Counted from the stretch's first letter, positions 16,831 to 29,322 are shown. The stretch: 64,000 nucleotides of DNA from Lactobacillus helsingborgensis (GCF_000970855.1 NZ_KQ034047.1:409623-473622); one strand, 5' to 3'. A program made the numbers and translations. The notes: a model not told the origin generated them from the sequence alone.

Positions 16831-18270
16831 ATGACTAAAAAATATGACGTGATTATTATCGGTGGCGGTCTTGCAGGTTTCGCTGCAGCCACAGAAGCTG
16901 CAGACAGAAATTTAACTGCCCTAGTACTAGAAAAAGGCAGAACTACTGGCGGAACTGGTAATTATGTTGAAGGTGTTTTTGCGGCAGAATCTAAATTGCA
17001 AAAAGAGGCAGGAATTGATATTAAGCGTGAGCAAATTCTCCAGTTGGAAATGGATTATTCACACTACAAAGCTGATCATGAAATGTGGCGCCATTATATT
17101 GACCACTCTGCAGAAAATGTTGACTGGCTCCAAAAGCACGGCGTTCAGTTTGACAAAGTTACGGAAATGGGCACTGATTTGCCAACTTGGCACTTATTCA
17201 CAGGTCATGGGAACAAAGCAATCCATGAAGCTTTACAGCCGTATGTTGAAAAAAATAATATTGCGATTAAAACTTCTACTCAGGCAGTTGACTTAAAGCA
17301 TGATGCTGACGGCAGTTGGACTGTGATTGCCCAAGACTTAGCTGCCGACAAGAAAATTACTTTACAAACTAAAAACGTAATTTTAGCTACTGGTGGATAT
17401 TTAAACAATCCAGAAATAATGGAAAATGCCAACAAGTTTAATCCTGAACGGATCGTTCCCGTTAATTCCGGCAAGTCAACCGGTGACGGTCTCAAAATGG
17501 CATGGAAACAGGGGGCGAAACACTTCTTTACCGGCATGACAATGAACTTTGGCGGTCAGATTCACGACTCGCAAACTCCGAGTTACGAATTTGCAACATG
17601 GGATCTGGGTAGCGCTGTTTGTGACGAGCCTATTCTCTGGGTAAATGAAAGTGGCAATCGTTTTACCAATGAATATGATTGCGTAAGTAACTGGGCTAAC
17701 GAGGGTAACGCTATGATTCGGCAAGACCGCGTTTTTGCCATTCTAGACCAAAAGACTATTGATGATTTTACTGATAAAGGTTTCCCGCTAGATTTACACC
17801 CATTTTATGAACTGCCAAATTATCCGCACTTACGTGAAAATGTAAAAGAGGCTATCGCTAAGAACTATGACTTTATGAATTCTGCTTCAACGCTAGCAGA
17901 ACTGGCAGAGAAGATCGCTGCTCCTAATCTGGAAGAAACGGTTAATCATTATAATGATCTTGCTGAAAAAGGCGTTGACACTGATTTTGGCAAGGATAAA
18001 AAGTTTCTCCTACCAGTTGTACAAGGACCATTTTACGCAATAGAATTGGGCGTTGGTGCTTTTACTACCGGAGATGGTCTAAAAGTCAACTTGCATAATG
18101 AAGTCTTAGACAACAAGAGTCAGCCTATTGAGCATTTATATGCAATCGGCAGTGATGGCTCAGGCGTAATTTATGGCGATACCTATGGAGTTAAAGTTCC
18201 TGGTAGTCATGCCGGCTACTGTGTTTACTCAGCCAGAAATGCTGTTAAAAATTTGACAGCTGATTTATAA
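16831..18270 (+). CDS. FAD-dependent reductase of the fumarate reductase flavoprotein family
   Basis: A 479-residue protein of the FAD-binding-2 type. The N-terminal dinucleotide loop is VIIIGGGLAGFAAATEA; the FAD-contact motif is GRTTGGTGNYVEG; the second FAD motif is NVILATGGYLNNPE; and the C-terminal part has GAFTTGDGLKVN and IGSDGSGVIYGDTYG. There is no heme, FMN-attachment or NADH domain and no signal peptide, so it is a short soluble enzyme. Relatives include fumarate, urocanate and hydroxycinnamate reductases, which reduce the double bond of an enoate. The adjoining LysR gene and MFS carrier suggest a specific unsaturated acid used as electron sink. The family is sure, the substrate is not. 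Confidence 0.8.
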   Translation: MTKKYDVIIIGGGLAGFAAATEAADRNLTALVLEKGRTTGGTGNYVEGVFAAESKLQKEAGIDIKREQILQLEMDYSHYKADHEMWRHYIDHSAENVDWLQKHGVQFDKVTEMGTDLPTWHLFTGHGNKAIHEALQPYVEKNNIAIKTSTQAVDLKHDADGSWTVIAQDLAADKKITLQTKNVILATGGYLNNPEIMENANKFNPERIVPVNSGKSTGDGLKMAWKQGAKHFFTGMTMNFGGQIHDSQTPSYEFATWDLGSAVCDEPILWVNESGNRFTNEYDCVSNWANEGNAMIRQDRVFAILDQKTIDDFTDKGFPLDLHPFYELPNYPHLRENVKEAIAKNYDFMNSASTLAELAEKIAAPNLEETVNHYNDLAEKGVDTDFGKDKKFLLPVVQGPFYAIELGVGAFTTGDGLKVNLHNEVLDNKSQPIEHLYAIGSDGSGVIYGDTYGVKVPGSHAGYCVYSARNAVKNLTADL

Positions 18271-18299
18271 AATAATCACTAATTAAGATAATTAGAAAA

Positions 18300-18338
18300 C
18301 AAAACCAAACTTTCTTATTGAAAAGTTTGGTTTTTATT
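18300..18338 (+). terminator. Terminator of the MFS-flavoprotein operon
   Basis: AAAACCAAACTTT pairs with AAAGTTTGGTTTT around a 7-base loop, followed by a T-rich run, 30 bases after the flavoprotein stop. Confidence 0.9.
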
Positions 18339-18675
18339 TTAGCGGTAATCTTTTCTAATTTTTGCATTTATTTTGGGTAAGCTTATTAAAAATTACCTGT
18401 ATTTGCTGGTGACAAAGGGATGTAAAAAACTAAAGACAGCTAGTCAGAAATATTTTTAATTTTGACAAATTTTAGTTTGAAAACACCTTTCTATGATTCT
18501 CAACATCAATAATTAATCTAACTATTATTTTATAATTTTAGAAAATATAACTTTATTTTAAAATATATCTTCCAATTATAAAATGCTTAGCGTATAGTGA
18601 ACAGATGTAGAGAAATTTAAAATAATTATATATTTTTGATGATGCTTTTTTAAAATAGAGAGGATGTATATATTA
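18339..18675. other. AT-rich upstream region of the ABC exporter
   Basis: No gene is seen. The region is very AT-rich near the ABC gene. TATAGT at 18593-18598 could be a -10 box, but no good -35 box stands before it. The ribosome binding sequence GAGAGG ends at 18663. Confidence 0.3.
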
Positions 18676-20397
18676 ATGAAAAGTTTTAAAAAATATGATC
18701 ACCTTAATTATTCACTGGCAATAATTTTTTCGGCCGTGGTTTACCCGTTAATAAACTTATTGCTGGCTCTCGTATTAAAAAGATTAATTGATGCAGGCAT
18801 TGACCGTAATGTAAATGATTTAAAATTGGCAATTTTTGCCTGTTTGCTAGTGTGTATCTTCTTAGCACTGTCAGTCTTTATTAGTGAATGGGCCAAAAAC
18901 AAATTCGTTAATAATTTTAGTAAGAAATATAGGAAATTCATTTTTAAAAGGATTATCCTCAGTGATTTAAATGAATTCAGCGCTAATAGCGTGGGGGATT
19001 TTTTAGCAACTATGACAAACACTATTTCAACTATTGAGGAAAAATATATCAAGTCATATTTTAATATCGCGTCTAACTCAGCGTTGTTGCTTTTTTCAAT
19101 TATGGGAATGTTTTTTATTAACTGGAAATTGTCAATAGCCGTGTTAATAGTCAGCTTAGCGCCAATTTTTATTTTGAATTTATTAGGTGGAAAAATGCAG
19201 GCAACGCAAAATGCTGCTTTAACTCAGCAGAACGCGTATGTTTCCAAAGTGAAGGATGCCTTTTCAGGCTTTTTAGTAATTAAAAGCTTTAATATTGCAA
19301 AACAGATAAGCACAGAATTTGAAAATTGCAATAACAAGCGTGCAGATAGTGAATTTTCTCTGTCAGAAATAAACAACGTTTCAGTATCAATCTCAAATTT
19401 TTCAGGATACTTAGTTTTTCTAGTAGCTTATGGGCTAGGTATGTTCATGGTAATTAATGGAAGTACAAGTATTGGTGCAGTTACAGCAATTGTCCAATTA
19501 GTTAATTTTATTGTGATGCCGCTGAGTAAATTAGGCATTGAGCTGAACAATAAAAAAGCTGGGTTAGCTGCCACTAAGACTTTAAATCAATTATTAGAAA
19601 ATTTACATACTCCAGTAAAAAACGATAGCAACTACTTGGAATTGAGTAAGTTTGAGCATGAGATTGAATTATCTAACGTCAGTTTTTCTTATCCCCAAAA
19701 AAATAAAGTAGGAAAAAAGGTGCTAACTAACATTAACTTAGATATTGAGAAAGGTAAAAAATACGCGCTTGTGGGCATGTCAGGCAGTGGTAAAACTACA
19801 CTATTGAAATTATTAATGAGATATTACAAGCTGACTAATAATGGTAGTATTAGCATAGATCATGTGAATATTAATCAAATTAATCTTTCTTCACTTTATC
19901 ATCTGATAAACATTGTTCAGCAGGATGTTTACATTTTTGATAATTCACTTGCTTATAATATAACTCTGGGACAATCCTTTACTAAGCAGGAGCTAAATGA
20001 AGCCATCAATAAATCAGGTTTAAGAAAACTGGTAGACAATAATGCTGCCGGAATTAAAATGAATGTTGGTGAAGAAGGAAAAGAACTATCTGGCGGACAA
20101 AAACAAAGAATTTCTATCGCTCGCGCATTGATCAGAAGAACCCCTATTTTACTAATGGATGAAGCAACATCATCTTTAGATCAAAAAAACACGACGGAGA
20201 TTGAAAATGCTATTTTAGCAGTCAAAGATCTGACCGCAATTGTAGTTACCCACAAATTAAATCCTAATCTATTGCAAAAATATGATGCAATAATTTTTAT
20301 GAAAGATGGCACAATAACTGAAGAAGGCTCTTATGATGAATTAATGAAGCAAAAAGGTGATTTATATAATCTGTGCAGCTTAACTATTGATAATTAG
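18676..20397 (+). CDS. ABC exporter, fused permease and ATPase
   Basis: A 573-residue half-transporter of the exporter type. Six membrane helices occupy about residues 1-310 and the nucleotide-binding domain the rest: Walker A GMSGSGKTT, Q-loop VQQDVYIFDN, signature ELSGGQKQRISIARAL, Walker B ILLMDEATSSLD and H-loop VVTHK. It would act as a dimer. An ATG at 18664 sits directly against AGAGG, too close for use, so the ATG at 18676 is preferred. No regulator or precursor peptide gene adjoins it; lipid, peptide or drug export are all possible. A similar transporter with no close sequence likeness lies at 51641-53245. Confidence 0.85.
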   Translation: MKSFKKYDHLNYSLAIIFSAVVYPLINLLLALVLKRLIDAGIDRNVNDLKLAIFACLLVCIFLALSVFISEWAKNKFVNNFSKKYRKFIFKRIILSDLNEFSANSVGDFLATMTNTISTIEEKYIKSYFNIASNSALLLFSIMGMFFINWKLSIAVLIVSLAPIFILNLLGGKMQATQNAALTQQNAYVSKVKDAFSGFLVIKSFNIAKQISTEFENCNNKRADSEFSLSEINNVSVSISNFSGYLVFLVAYGLGMFMVINGSTSIGAVTAIVQLVNFIVMPLSKLGIELNNKKAGLAATKTLNQLLENLHTPVKNDSNYLELSKFEHEIELSNVSFSYPQKNKVGKKVLTNINLDIEKGKKYALVGMSGSGKTTLLKLLMRYYKLTNNGSISIDHVNINQINLSSLYHLINIVQQDVYIFDNSLAYNITLGQSFTKQELNEAINKSGLRKLVDNNAAGIKMNVGEEGKELSGGQKQRISIARALIRRTPILLMDEATSSLDQKNTTEIENAILAVKDLTAIVVTHKLNPNLLQKYDAIIFMKDGTITEEGSYDELMKQKGDLYNLCSLTIDN

Positions 20398-20518
20398 TGC
20401 ATAACATGTGAGTTGTTAGTTCTTTAAGATGACCACTTTTGATTTTAGAAAACATTATTAATTTTCATATTGAACTTAAATAAGTTTATTTCGATAATTG
20501 CACGCGGTAAGTAGAACA

Positions 20519-20552
20519 ATTTACTAAATTTGCATGACCAAATTTAGTAAAT
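20519..20552. repeat. Perfect 14-bp inverted repeat
   Basis: ATTTACTAAATTTG (20519-20532) and CAAATTTAGTAAAT (20539-20552) are perfect reverse complements separated by 6 bases. It lies between the convergent ABC exporter and PBECR4-like genes and lacks a T run, so it is not a standard terminator. It could be an operator or a leftover of a mobile element. Confidence 0.7.
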
Positions 20553-20628
20553 ATAATGACTAAAAGTAATAGATGAACAAATTGACAACTAAACTCCGAT
20601 TTAAATTTGTGGTTAATTTAGTATAAAT

Positions 20629-20668
20629 AGAAGCTGGTTTCAGGTAAATACTGAAACCAGCTTTTTAT
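20629..20668. terminator. Terminator between convergent genes
   Basis: AAGCTGGTTTCAG pairs perfectly with CTGAAACCAGCTT around a 7-base loop, followed by T on the + strand. It serves the ABC exporter and perhaps the convergent gene. Confidence 0.85.
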
Positions 20669-20698
20669 TATGCAGTACAATTTAAATTAACTTGGGAA

Positions 20699-21310
20699 TC
20701 ATTTCATATTAGAGTTATAGGACGGATTTTTGAAAATAATTTTTTGTTGTGCACCATCAATTAATGTTGTTTGCAATAACGTCATGTTTATTTGACCTAA
20801 ACTATAATCTTTTCTTTTTTTAAAATCTGTTACGCAAACATAATTACCAGGTTGTCTGCGGTATTTATTTAAAAATAAGTAGCCATGATAGCCTTGAACT
20901 GTCATAAATTCCAACAGATATTGCCATAAAATTTTACTATTTAAAATGTTGATTTTGGAGAATTTAAAAACAAGGTTGTCCTTAGTAAAAATATCATTTA
21001 TCTGACTTATAATTTCTATTCTTTCAGCAATATCCGGAAAAAATGTAGACTTGGTAATATCATTAATACCTATTTTCCCCTTCAAGATATCATTAAAAAC
21101 TAATTTGGCGTTTTTCTTGTATACAACTTGTATATCTTTTAACTTATGTAAACCTGCTAAATGATGGAAATCACTAGAGTCAAATACTATTGTTACTTCT
21201 TCGCTTCTTCCTTTACGACCTAATATTAATTTAACCTTTTTTCCAATTAGCTTATTGAATTCACTTGCAGCAACTTGTAAAAGATCTTGCCCTCTCCTGT
21301 GTATGTGCAT
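20699..21310 (-). CDS. PBECR4-like putative nuclease domain protein
   Basis: A 203-residue soluble protein. The pattern SSDFHHLAGLHKLKDIQV, then FNDILKGKIGINDITKS, LNSKILWQYLLEF, YLFLNKYR and the end LGQINMTLLQTTLIDG, recalls the PBECR4 domain, one of the predicted barnase/EndoU/colicin/RelE-like nuclease families named from phage-encoded proteins. In that scheme the HHLAGLHK histidines would be catalytic. The start codon has no good ribosome binding site in front, so the true start may lie further inside. It is monocistronic, between convergent and divergent terminators. If the assignment holds it could be a toxin or defence nuclease; no immunity gene is seen beside it. Confidence 0.45.
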   Translation of the reverse strand: MHIHRRGQDLLQVAASEFNKLIGKKVKLILGRKGRSEEVTIVFDSSDFHHLAGLHKLKDIQVVYKKNAKLVFNDILKGKIGINDITKSTFFPDIAERIEIISQINDIFTKDNLVFKFSKINILNSKILWQYLLEFMTVQGYHGYLFLNKYRRQPGNYVCVTDFKKRKDYSLGQINMTLLQTTLIDGAQQKIIFKNPSYNSNMK

Positions 21311-21331
21311 CTATCTTAGATATTTCTTTCA

Positions 21332-21361
21332 AAAAAATAGGAACTCCTTTAAAGAGTTCCT
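21332..21361 (-). terminator. Terminator, minus strand
   Basis: GGAACTC and GAGTTCC pair around a 6-base loop, and the minus strand continues into a long T run. It lies about 200 bases beyond the GH1 gene and just upstream of the PBECR4-like gene, so it likely ends the beta-glucoside operon transcript. Confidence 0.7.
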
Positions 21362-21557
21362 TTGTTATTTGCAACAATGAGTGTTTTACTATTGGCTTGA
21401 GGTGTTCACACACAACCCTATTAAGACTCCTTGAGTGAGTGCAACTAAGTCCAATCCACCCATCTCAAATCAACATCTAACAGATACTCTAGTTACCTGC
21501 TTTCATATATCATGATACATTGTCTTAATTTAATAGTCAACCTTTAAATCAAGGCAT

Positions 21558-23006
<1,449 letters not shown>

Positions 23007-23018
23007 TTACTCCTCTCA

Positions 23019-24995
<1,977 letters not shown>

Positions 24996-25001
24996 TCAAA
25001 A

Positions 25002-25092
25002 CCCGAGAACTTCAAGAAACACCTTAACAAGATAAATTGTCAGGTTGCTAGTTAAAGTTCTCGGGTTAATGCCTGTAAACAGTAACACACCG
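25002..25092 (-). promoter_or_regulatory. LicT-type antiterminator (RAT) and overlapping terminator before the PTS gene
   Basis: On the minus strand the leader reads GTGTGTTACTG, an internal loop, CAGGCATTAACCC (25063-25090), the conserved RNA hairpin bound by BglG/LicT proteins. Its 3' end overlaps the strong stem CCCGAGAACTT / AAGTTCTCGGG (about 25003-25066) that is followed by a T-rich run. Binding of active LicT would block the terminator and let transcription enter the PTS and GH1 genes. Confidence 0.92.
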
Positions 25093-25124
25093 TTTAAACT
25101 AAATATTATTAAATTAAGGTAGAA

Positions 25125-25994
25125 TTAACCCTTTTCTGAATGGTTGTCATCTTGCCTATGAGTGACCCGCCAAACATGCAGGGTTAAATATACCTGATCA
25201 TCAGGCTGCAACTGCCAGCCTGCCTGATTGTATAAGTACGTGTCGATTTTTTGGACAGTATCGTATGCCTTGCGGTATTTGACCTTCATTAGTTCAATTA
25301 AAGAATTATCAAGCTCACTACCAGAGTCCTTGTCACATTCACCACACATGTGTCGCACCATAAAAGCACGTAAATGTGTCATAAAACGGTTAAAGTTGAA
25401 TGATTCATTATCAAGCTGCATACCATATTGGTACTGGATAATGTCAATTACGCCGCGAATTAACTTAGTAATTTTAATTGTATCCTGCAGTTTGGTTTGA
25501 CCAGAACCAGCGTTAATAAAGTGATATGTCAGATAAGCTACTTCACTTTTGGGAAATTCCAGCTTGGTTTTTTTCTTTATTAACTCAAGAGCCTCTTGTG
25601 CTGTGTTATATTCCTTGGGAAACAATTTTTGCATTTCCCAGCCTAATGTATCTTGGCCTAATTCAATATTTTCATCAGCTCGGGTTAACATAAAATCAAT
25701 ATGATCGGCTAACACCAAAAATTGATAATCGGAAAAAGTTATTTGTAATTTTTGGCTCGCTAAATTAATCACAGCAGTAGTCAACGCCAATGTTCGCTGA
25801 TCAATATCTCTCACGCTGTCAACCATTTTAATGTTCTTTTCGACAGCGATAAAGCGACGCGAAATTTTGTCCTTATCAATGGGATCGCCTGCTTTTTTGC
25901 CAAAGCCAATCCCGTTACCAATCACCACCCAATCTACTCCGGATTCATCTGACACTAAAGCAGCGTTGTTGTTAAAATTCTTAATAAATTTCAC
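25125..25994 (-). CDS. licT: BglG/LicT-family transcriptional antiterminator
   Basis: A 289-residue RNA-binding antiterminator. The first 55 residues form the co-antiterminator domain (FNNNAALV, VVIGNGIGFGKKAGD, RRFIAVE). Two PTS regulation domains follow, with the phosphorylatable histidines visible in VLADHIDFML and LTYHFINAG (PRD1) and in FMTHLRAF, VRHMCGE and LTLHVWRV (PRD2). Phosphorylation of PRD1 by the cognate EIIB inactivates it and PRD2 phosphorylation by HPr activates it, linking expression to sugar supply and catabolite control. It is the first gene of the operon and has its own RAT/terminator upstream. Confidence 0.94.
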   Translation of the reverse strand: MKFIKNFNNNAALVSDESGVDWVVIGNGIGFGKKAGDPIDKDKISRRFIAVEKNIKMVDSVRDIDQRTLALTTAVINLASQKLQITFSDYQFLVLADHIDFMLTRADENIELGQDTLGWEMQKLFPKEYNTAQEALELIKKKTKLEFPKSEVAYLTYHFINAGSGQTKLQDTIKITKLIRGVIDIIQYQYGMQLDNESFNFNRFMTHLRAFMVRHMCGECDKDSGSELDNSLIELMKVKYRKAYDTVQKIDTYLYNQAGWQLQPDDQVYLTLHVWRVTHRQDDNHSEKG

Positions 25995-26017
25995 TCAACT
26001 TACTCCTTTTTTTCAAT

Positions 26018-26091
26018 AAAAAAACCTACAAACAGTACCAGAAATAAGTATTGTTCATAGGTTAATGCCTGATCGAATCAGTAACACGACT
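26018..26091 (-). promoter_or_regulatory. Second LicT-type RAT and terminator before licT
   Basis: On the minus strand CGTGTTACTG, loop, TCAGGCATTAACC (26061-26088) is another RAT, overlapping a weaker terminator whose arms are AACCTATGAACA and TGTTTGTAGGTT, followed by seven T. licT is therefore itself controlled by antitermination, and the operon has two serial switches. Confidence 0.85.
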
Positions 26092-26250
26092 ACTTACGCT
26101 TACATTATAAATCAGTATTAAAGCGATCTCAATACTTATTTGATTATTTTTTATAAGTGTTTCTTTTCAAGATAAATAATTGTGCTTTAAACCGATTTAT
26201 ACTTAAATAGTATCTGAAAGCACTATATAAGTTTAAAGGAAAACAATTCA

Positions 26251-27204
26251 ATGGCAAGTAAAAAGCAAAAACATTCATTAAAAGACCGAGTATGGTCTAC
26301 AATACGCGTCTTACTTTTAAGTGCCCTTTTTTATATTGGAGTTACCTTAATTTTTTTCGGTTCAGGATTTGGCAACTCCTATGTAGTGCAGCAAAATGCG
26401 GAAAAAGCAAATACCACTTTAACACAGAAAAAAGCAGATATAAATAAAAAACGCAAAACAAGTTATGACGCCAGCAAAACCAAATCAGTCAGTGCAGCCA
26501 GCGTTCTGAGAGCAAAGCAAATTAAGGCCTATGCTATAGGTCGCATTGCTATTCCTGCTGTTAATATTCACAATCCTCTCTTTGCCGGTTACGGTGATCA
26601 AAACCAAAATTTGGAATATGGTGTCGTTACCTGCCTGCCCGATCGCGTTATGGGCGGTGCCAATAATTATGTACTTGCAGGACACTATATGGGTTCATAC
26701 GGCCCTGCAGTTTTAGATAATTTGCATCTGGCACATCCCGGTGACCTCATTTATGTGACAGATTTACACCATATTTATACTTATGAAATTAAAAGGATTT
26801 CTTTTGCCATTAAACCTACACAAGTTGAAGTTGAAAACAACATGCAGGATAAGAGCATGATTACTCTTATTACCTGTTCTGATTTCAATACTTCTAAGTA
26901 TGGGTATGGACAGCACCGCACTGTTGCACAAGGTGATTTAATCGGCAAAATGAAGGCTACTAAGCATAATCTGGCGGCTAGCGAATTAATTGCTAAACCA
27001 AAGCAAATTAATAAAAAGAAACACGTGACCCTTACGACTAGCAATGGGCGCAAAACAGTTCAAAAGGCTACTAAAGTACGTGCAGAAGCACAGCCTAAAT
27101 TTTTCCAAAACATGACTTTAATCAGAACAGTAATCATTACCTTTAATATTATTTTTATATTATTTATTTTCTGGCGGCTGGCTCGTATCTGGCTTTTTAA
27201 ATAA
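26251..27204 (+). CDS. Sortase with N- and C-terminal membrane segments
   Basis: A 317-residue transpeptidase that joins LPxTG surface proteins to the cell wall. An N-terminal helix (about 17-40) and a basic coiled linker precede the catalytic beta-barrel. His145 in VLAGHYMG, Cys209 in TLITC (205-209) and Arg223 in QHRTVAQGDL form the active triad. After the barrel comes a basic, Lys/Thr-rich spacer and a second hydrophobic helix near the end (about 290-312) closing with WRLARIWLFK. A C-terminal anchor is usual in class C pilin sortases, but no lid motif or pilin gene is obvious, and the barrel reads as class A-like. Its position at the head of the LPQTG adhesin island suggests those are its substrates. 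GGAAA lies before the ATG. Confidence 0.88.
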   Translation: MASKKQKHSLKDRVWSTIRVLLLSALFYIGVTLIFFGSGFGNSYVVQQNAEKANTTLTQKKADINKKRKTSYDASKTKSVSAASVLRAKQIKAYAIGRIAIPAVNIHNPLFAGYGDQNQNLEYGVVTCLPDRVMGGANNYVLAGHYMGSYGPAVLDNLHLAHPGDLIYVTDLHHIYTYEIKRISFAIKPTQVEVENNMQDKSMITLITCSDFNTSKYGYGQHRTVAQGDLIGKMKATKHNLAASELIAKPKQINKKKHVTLTTSNGRKTVQKATKVRAEAQPKFFQNMTLIRTVIITFNIIFILFIFWRLARIWLFK

Positions 27205-27451
27205 GCTCTTTAGCATCAGTTATATAAGGTAATAAAACTACTTATTTCAAATAGTCAGCTTTTTAAATACATGCTATACTGGGGTTAAGATGGTATTATT
27301 AGGATAGTATATGGTTGCGGTTACTTTAATACTTAATATTAATATTTGATTTTCACATAAATAATTTTATTTAATCATTATTACGTAAAGGTAAACGCTA
27401 TTAAAAATGTTAAATTACTGCTAATTGAATCAGTAAAGAAGATGATGACTA

Positions 27452-29320
27452 ATGACGACCAAAAATCAAAATTCTGCCAGCTCAGAAAAGGCATCTGAAC
27501 CTGAACTAAAAACTAAAAATTATGATTTTGATATTGGCCCCAACACAATTTCCAATTGGATGCCTGATAGGGCCTTACAAAAAATCGTGGCTGCTAATTT
27601 AGGGCGGGAATTAGATCAAGTTACTAAAGAAGACCTTGCCAACTTAACAGAAATTAATCTTATTGCAGCAAGTGAAACTACTATAGTTCAAGGCAGGAAG
27701 CAATACGTTATTTCCCCTAGTGAATATCAGTCACGTTTAAAGCTTAAATCACTGGCTGGATTAGAATACGCAACTAATCTGGTTAAACTTAATCTTGCTC
27801 CTGACCGGCAGCTTAATCATGAGTGGCTCCACCGTACTTTTAGCAGGTCAAGCTTAATAGATATTTCGGCTCTGCAAAACCTGACTAAACTAGCCCGTGT
27901 TGATTTAGAAATGTGCAGCATTGCTGATATTTCTGCGTTGGCAAATAAGCCGCAGTTAATGCAACTCAATCTGTCATATAACGCAATAAGTGATTTTTCA
28001 CCCTTAAAAGCAAATAAGCAATTGCTTGCAAGTGGCAGTATTGAACTGAAAAAGCAGATTATTATAGCTGAACCGGTACATATCACAAGCGGAACATTTT
28101 CTTATACCTCTGGACCTTATCAGCTGCTAGATCTTAATGGTGCAAGTATGCCGATCAAGATCGAAACTGGGAAGCATATCGGCGCCAGATGCAACATCAA
28201 GCAGTATTGCAGCAATTGGGACGAACATGTGGGGCAAGTTAATGGTAAGCAAACTGTGACGTGGGATCTTACAAGCTTAAAGCCGGATAGCAATGCAGCA
28301 ATGACTATTAAGTTTAATAGTAATAGTGCTACACAAAAGCCATTGATTTCCGGCTGGTACATCATCCCCTTCAGAATTGTTAGCGGACAACCCATTACCT
28401 TCCATTTTAAAGATGATGCTGATAATACAATTGCTTGTGAACAAAAGTTGTATGGTGACATTAATAACAGCTGTACTGCTCCAGTTCCTACATTTAACGG
28501 TTATTCGATTGAAGCTAAACTGGTCAATGGGGTTAAAACGCCATTAAATCAAGGTTCACTAACTACTACTATTACTGCCCAACCGCAAGACATTTTTTTG
28601 CTTTATAACCGTAATAAAGCTGCAGATATTACCGTTCATTACCAAGACGAAAATGGTGAGACCATTGCTCCCGCAACTACGATTAGCGGCGTTTTTAGTG
28701 AGCAAAAAATCGTTAAGCCACAGGAAATCTCAGGTTATACTCCTAGTCGTTATCAGATTGATCATAATGGTATTTCTCATCATCCGGGCAGCGTTGCTAT
28801 TTTACTAAATAATCAGTCACAGGAAATTACCTTTTATTATAATAGGCAAAAGGTTTCGAATGTGATTGTTCATTATCAAGACATTGAGGGCCAAAAAGTG
28901 GCCTCGGATGAAATACTAAGTGGCTATGTTAATGATCAGCAAATGGTTCATACATTAAAGTTACCGGGGTACACTATTCAATCCAAAAATTTAAACGGAT
29001 TAAGTACTAAAAGCGAGCTAAATGCCACAGCAATTACCCTTAAGGAAAAGCCACAGAAATTGACCTATATTTATACTAAGGATATTATCGGCGATAAAAA
29101 AGTGGCTAATAACAAGCCTTTACCAAAATATAAAAACAGGTCATACCATCATATAACTAACAAGATAAAAACACTTAATAATAGGGAGAAAAAAGTACAG
29201 CAGTCGCATACAAAAATAAAAAATAAATGGCAGTTTTTGCTGTTAATATTAGGTTTATCATCGTTATTTAGCATTTTAGGATTAACGCTAATATACTATA
29301 ACAGGAAGAATAGAAAATAA
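27452..29320 (+). CDS. Internalin-like LRR protein with MucBP repeats, lacking a signal peptide
   Basis: A 622-residue protein. An N-terminal cap (ISNWMPDRALQKIVAANLG) leads into internalin-type leucine-rich repeats (about 95-190: LKSLAGLEYATNL, ISALQNLTKL, ISALANKPQLMQL), then an Ig-like domain to about 310. Three MucBP-type modules follow; the last two begin ADITVHYQDENG and NVIVHYQDIEG. A basic region and one hydrophobic helix (593-616) with a YYNRKNRK tail end the protein. There is no LPxTG. In-frame TGA codons just before the ATG exclude a longer N-terminus, and the first 30 residues are polar, so export by the Sec route is unexplained. Its paralogue downstream has a signal peptide but no MucBP or anchor. 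It may be a recombined, non-exported copy. Confidence 0.75.
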   Translation: MTTKNQNSASSEKASEPELKTKNYDFDIGPNTISNWMPDRALQKIVAANLGRELDQVTKEDLANLTEINLIAASETTIVQGRKQYVISPSEYQSRLKLKSLAGLEYATNLVKLNLAPDRQLNHEWLHRTFSRSSLIDISALQNLTKLARVDLEMCSIADISALANKPQLMQLNLSYNAISDFSPLKANKQLLASGSIELKKQIIIAEPVHITSGTFSYTSGPYQLLDLNGASMPIKIETGKHIGARCNIKQYCSNWDEHVGQVNGKQTVTWDLTSLKPDSNAAMTIKFNSNSATQKPLISGWYIIPFRIVSGQPITFHFKDDADNTIACEQKLYGDINNSCTAPVPTFNGYSIEAKLVNGVKTPLNQGSLTTTITAQPQDIFLLYNRNKAADITVHYQDENGETIAPATTISGVFSEQKIVKPQEISGYTPSRYQIDHNGISHHPGSVAILLNNQSQEITFYYNRQKVSNVIVHYQDIEGQKVASDEILSGYVNDQQMVHTLKLPGYTIQSKNLNGLSTKSELNATAITLKEKPQKLTYIYTKDIIGDKKVANNKPLPKYKNRSYHHITNKIKTLNNREKKVQQSHTKIKNKWQFLLLILGLSSLFSILGLTLIYYNRKNRK

Positions 29321-29322
29321 AA

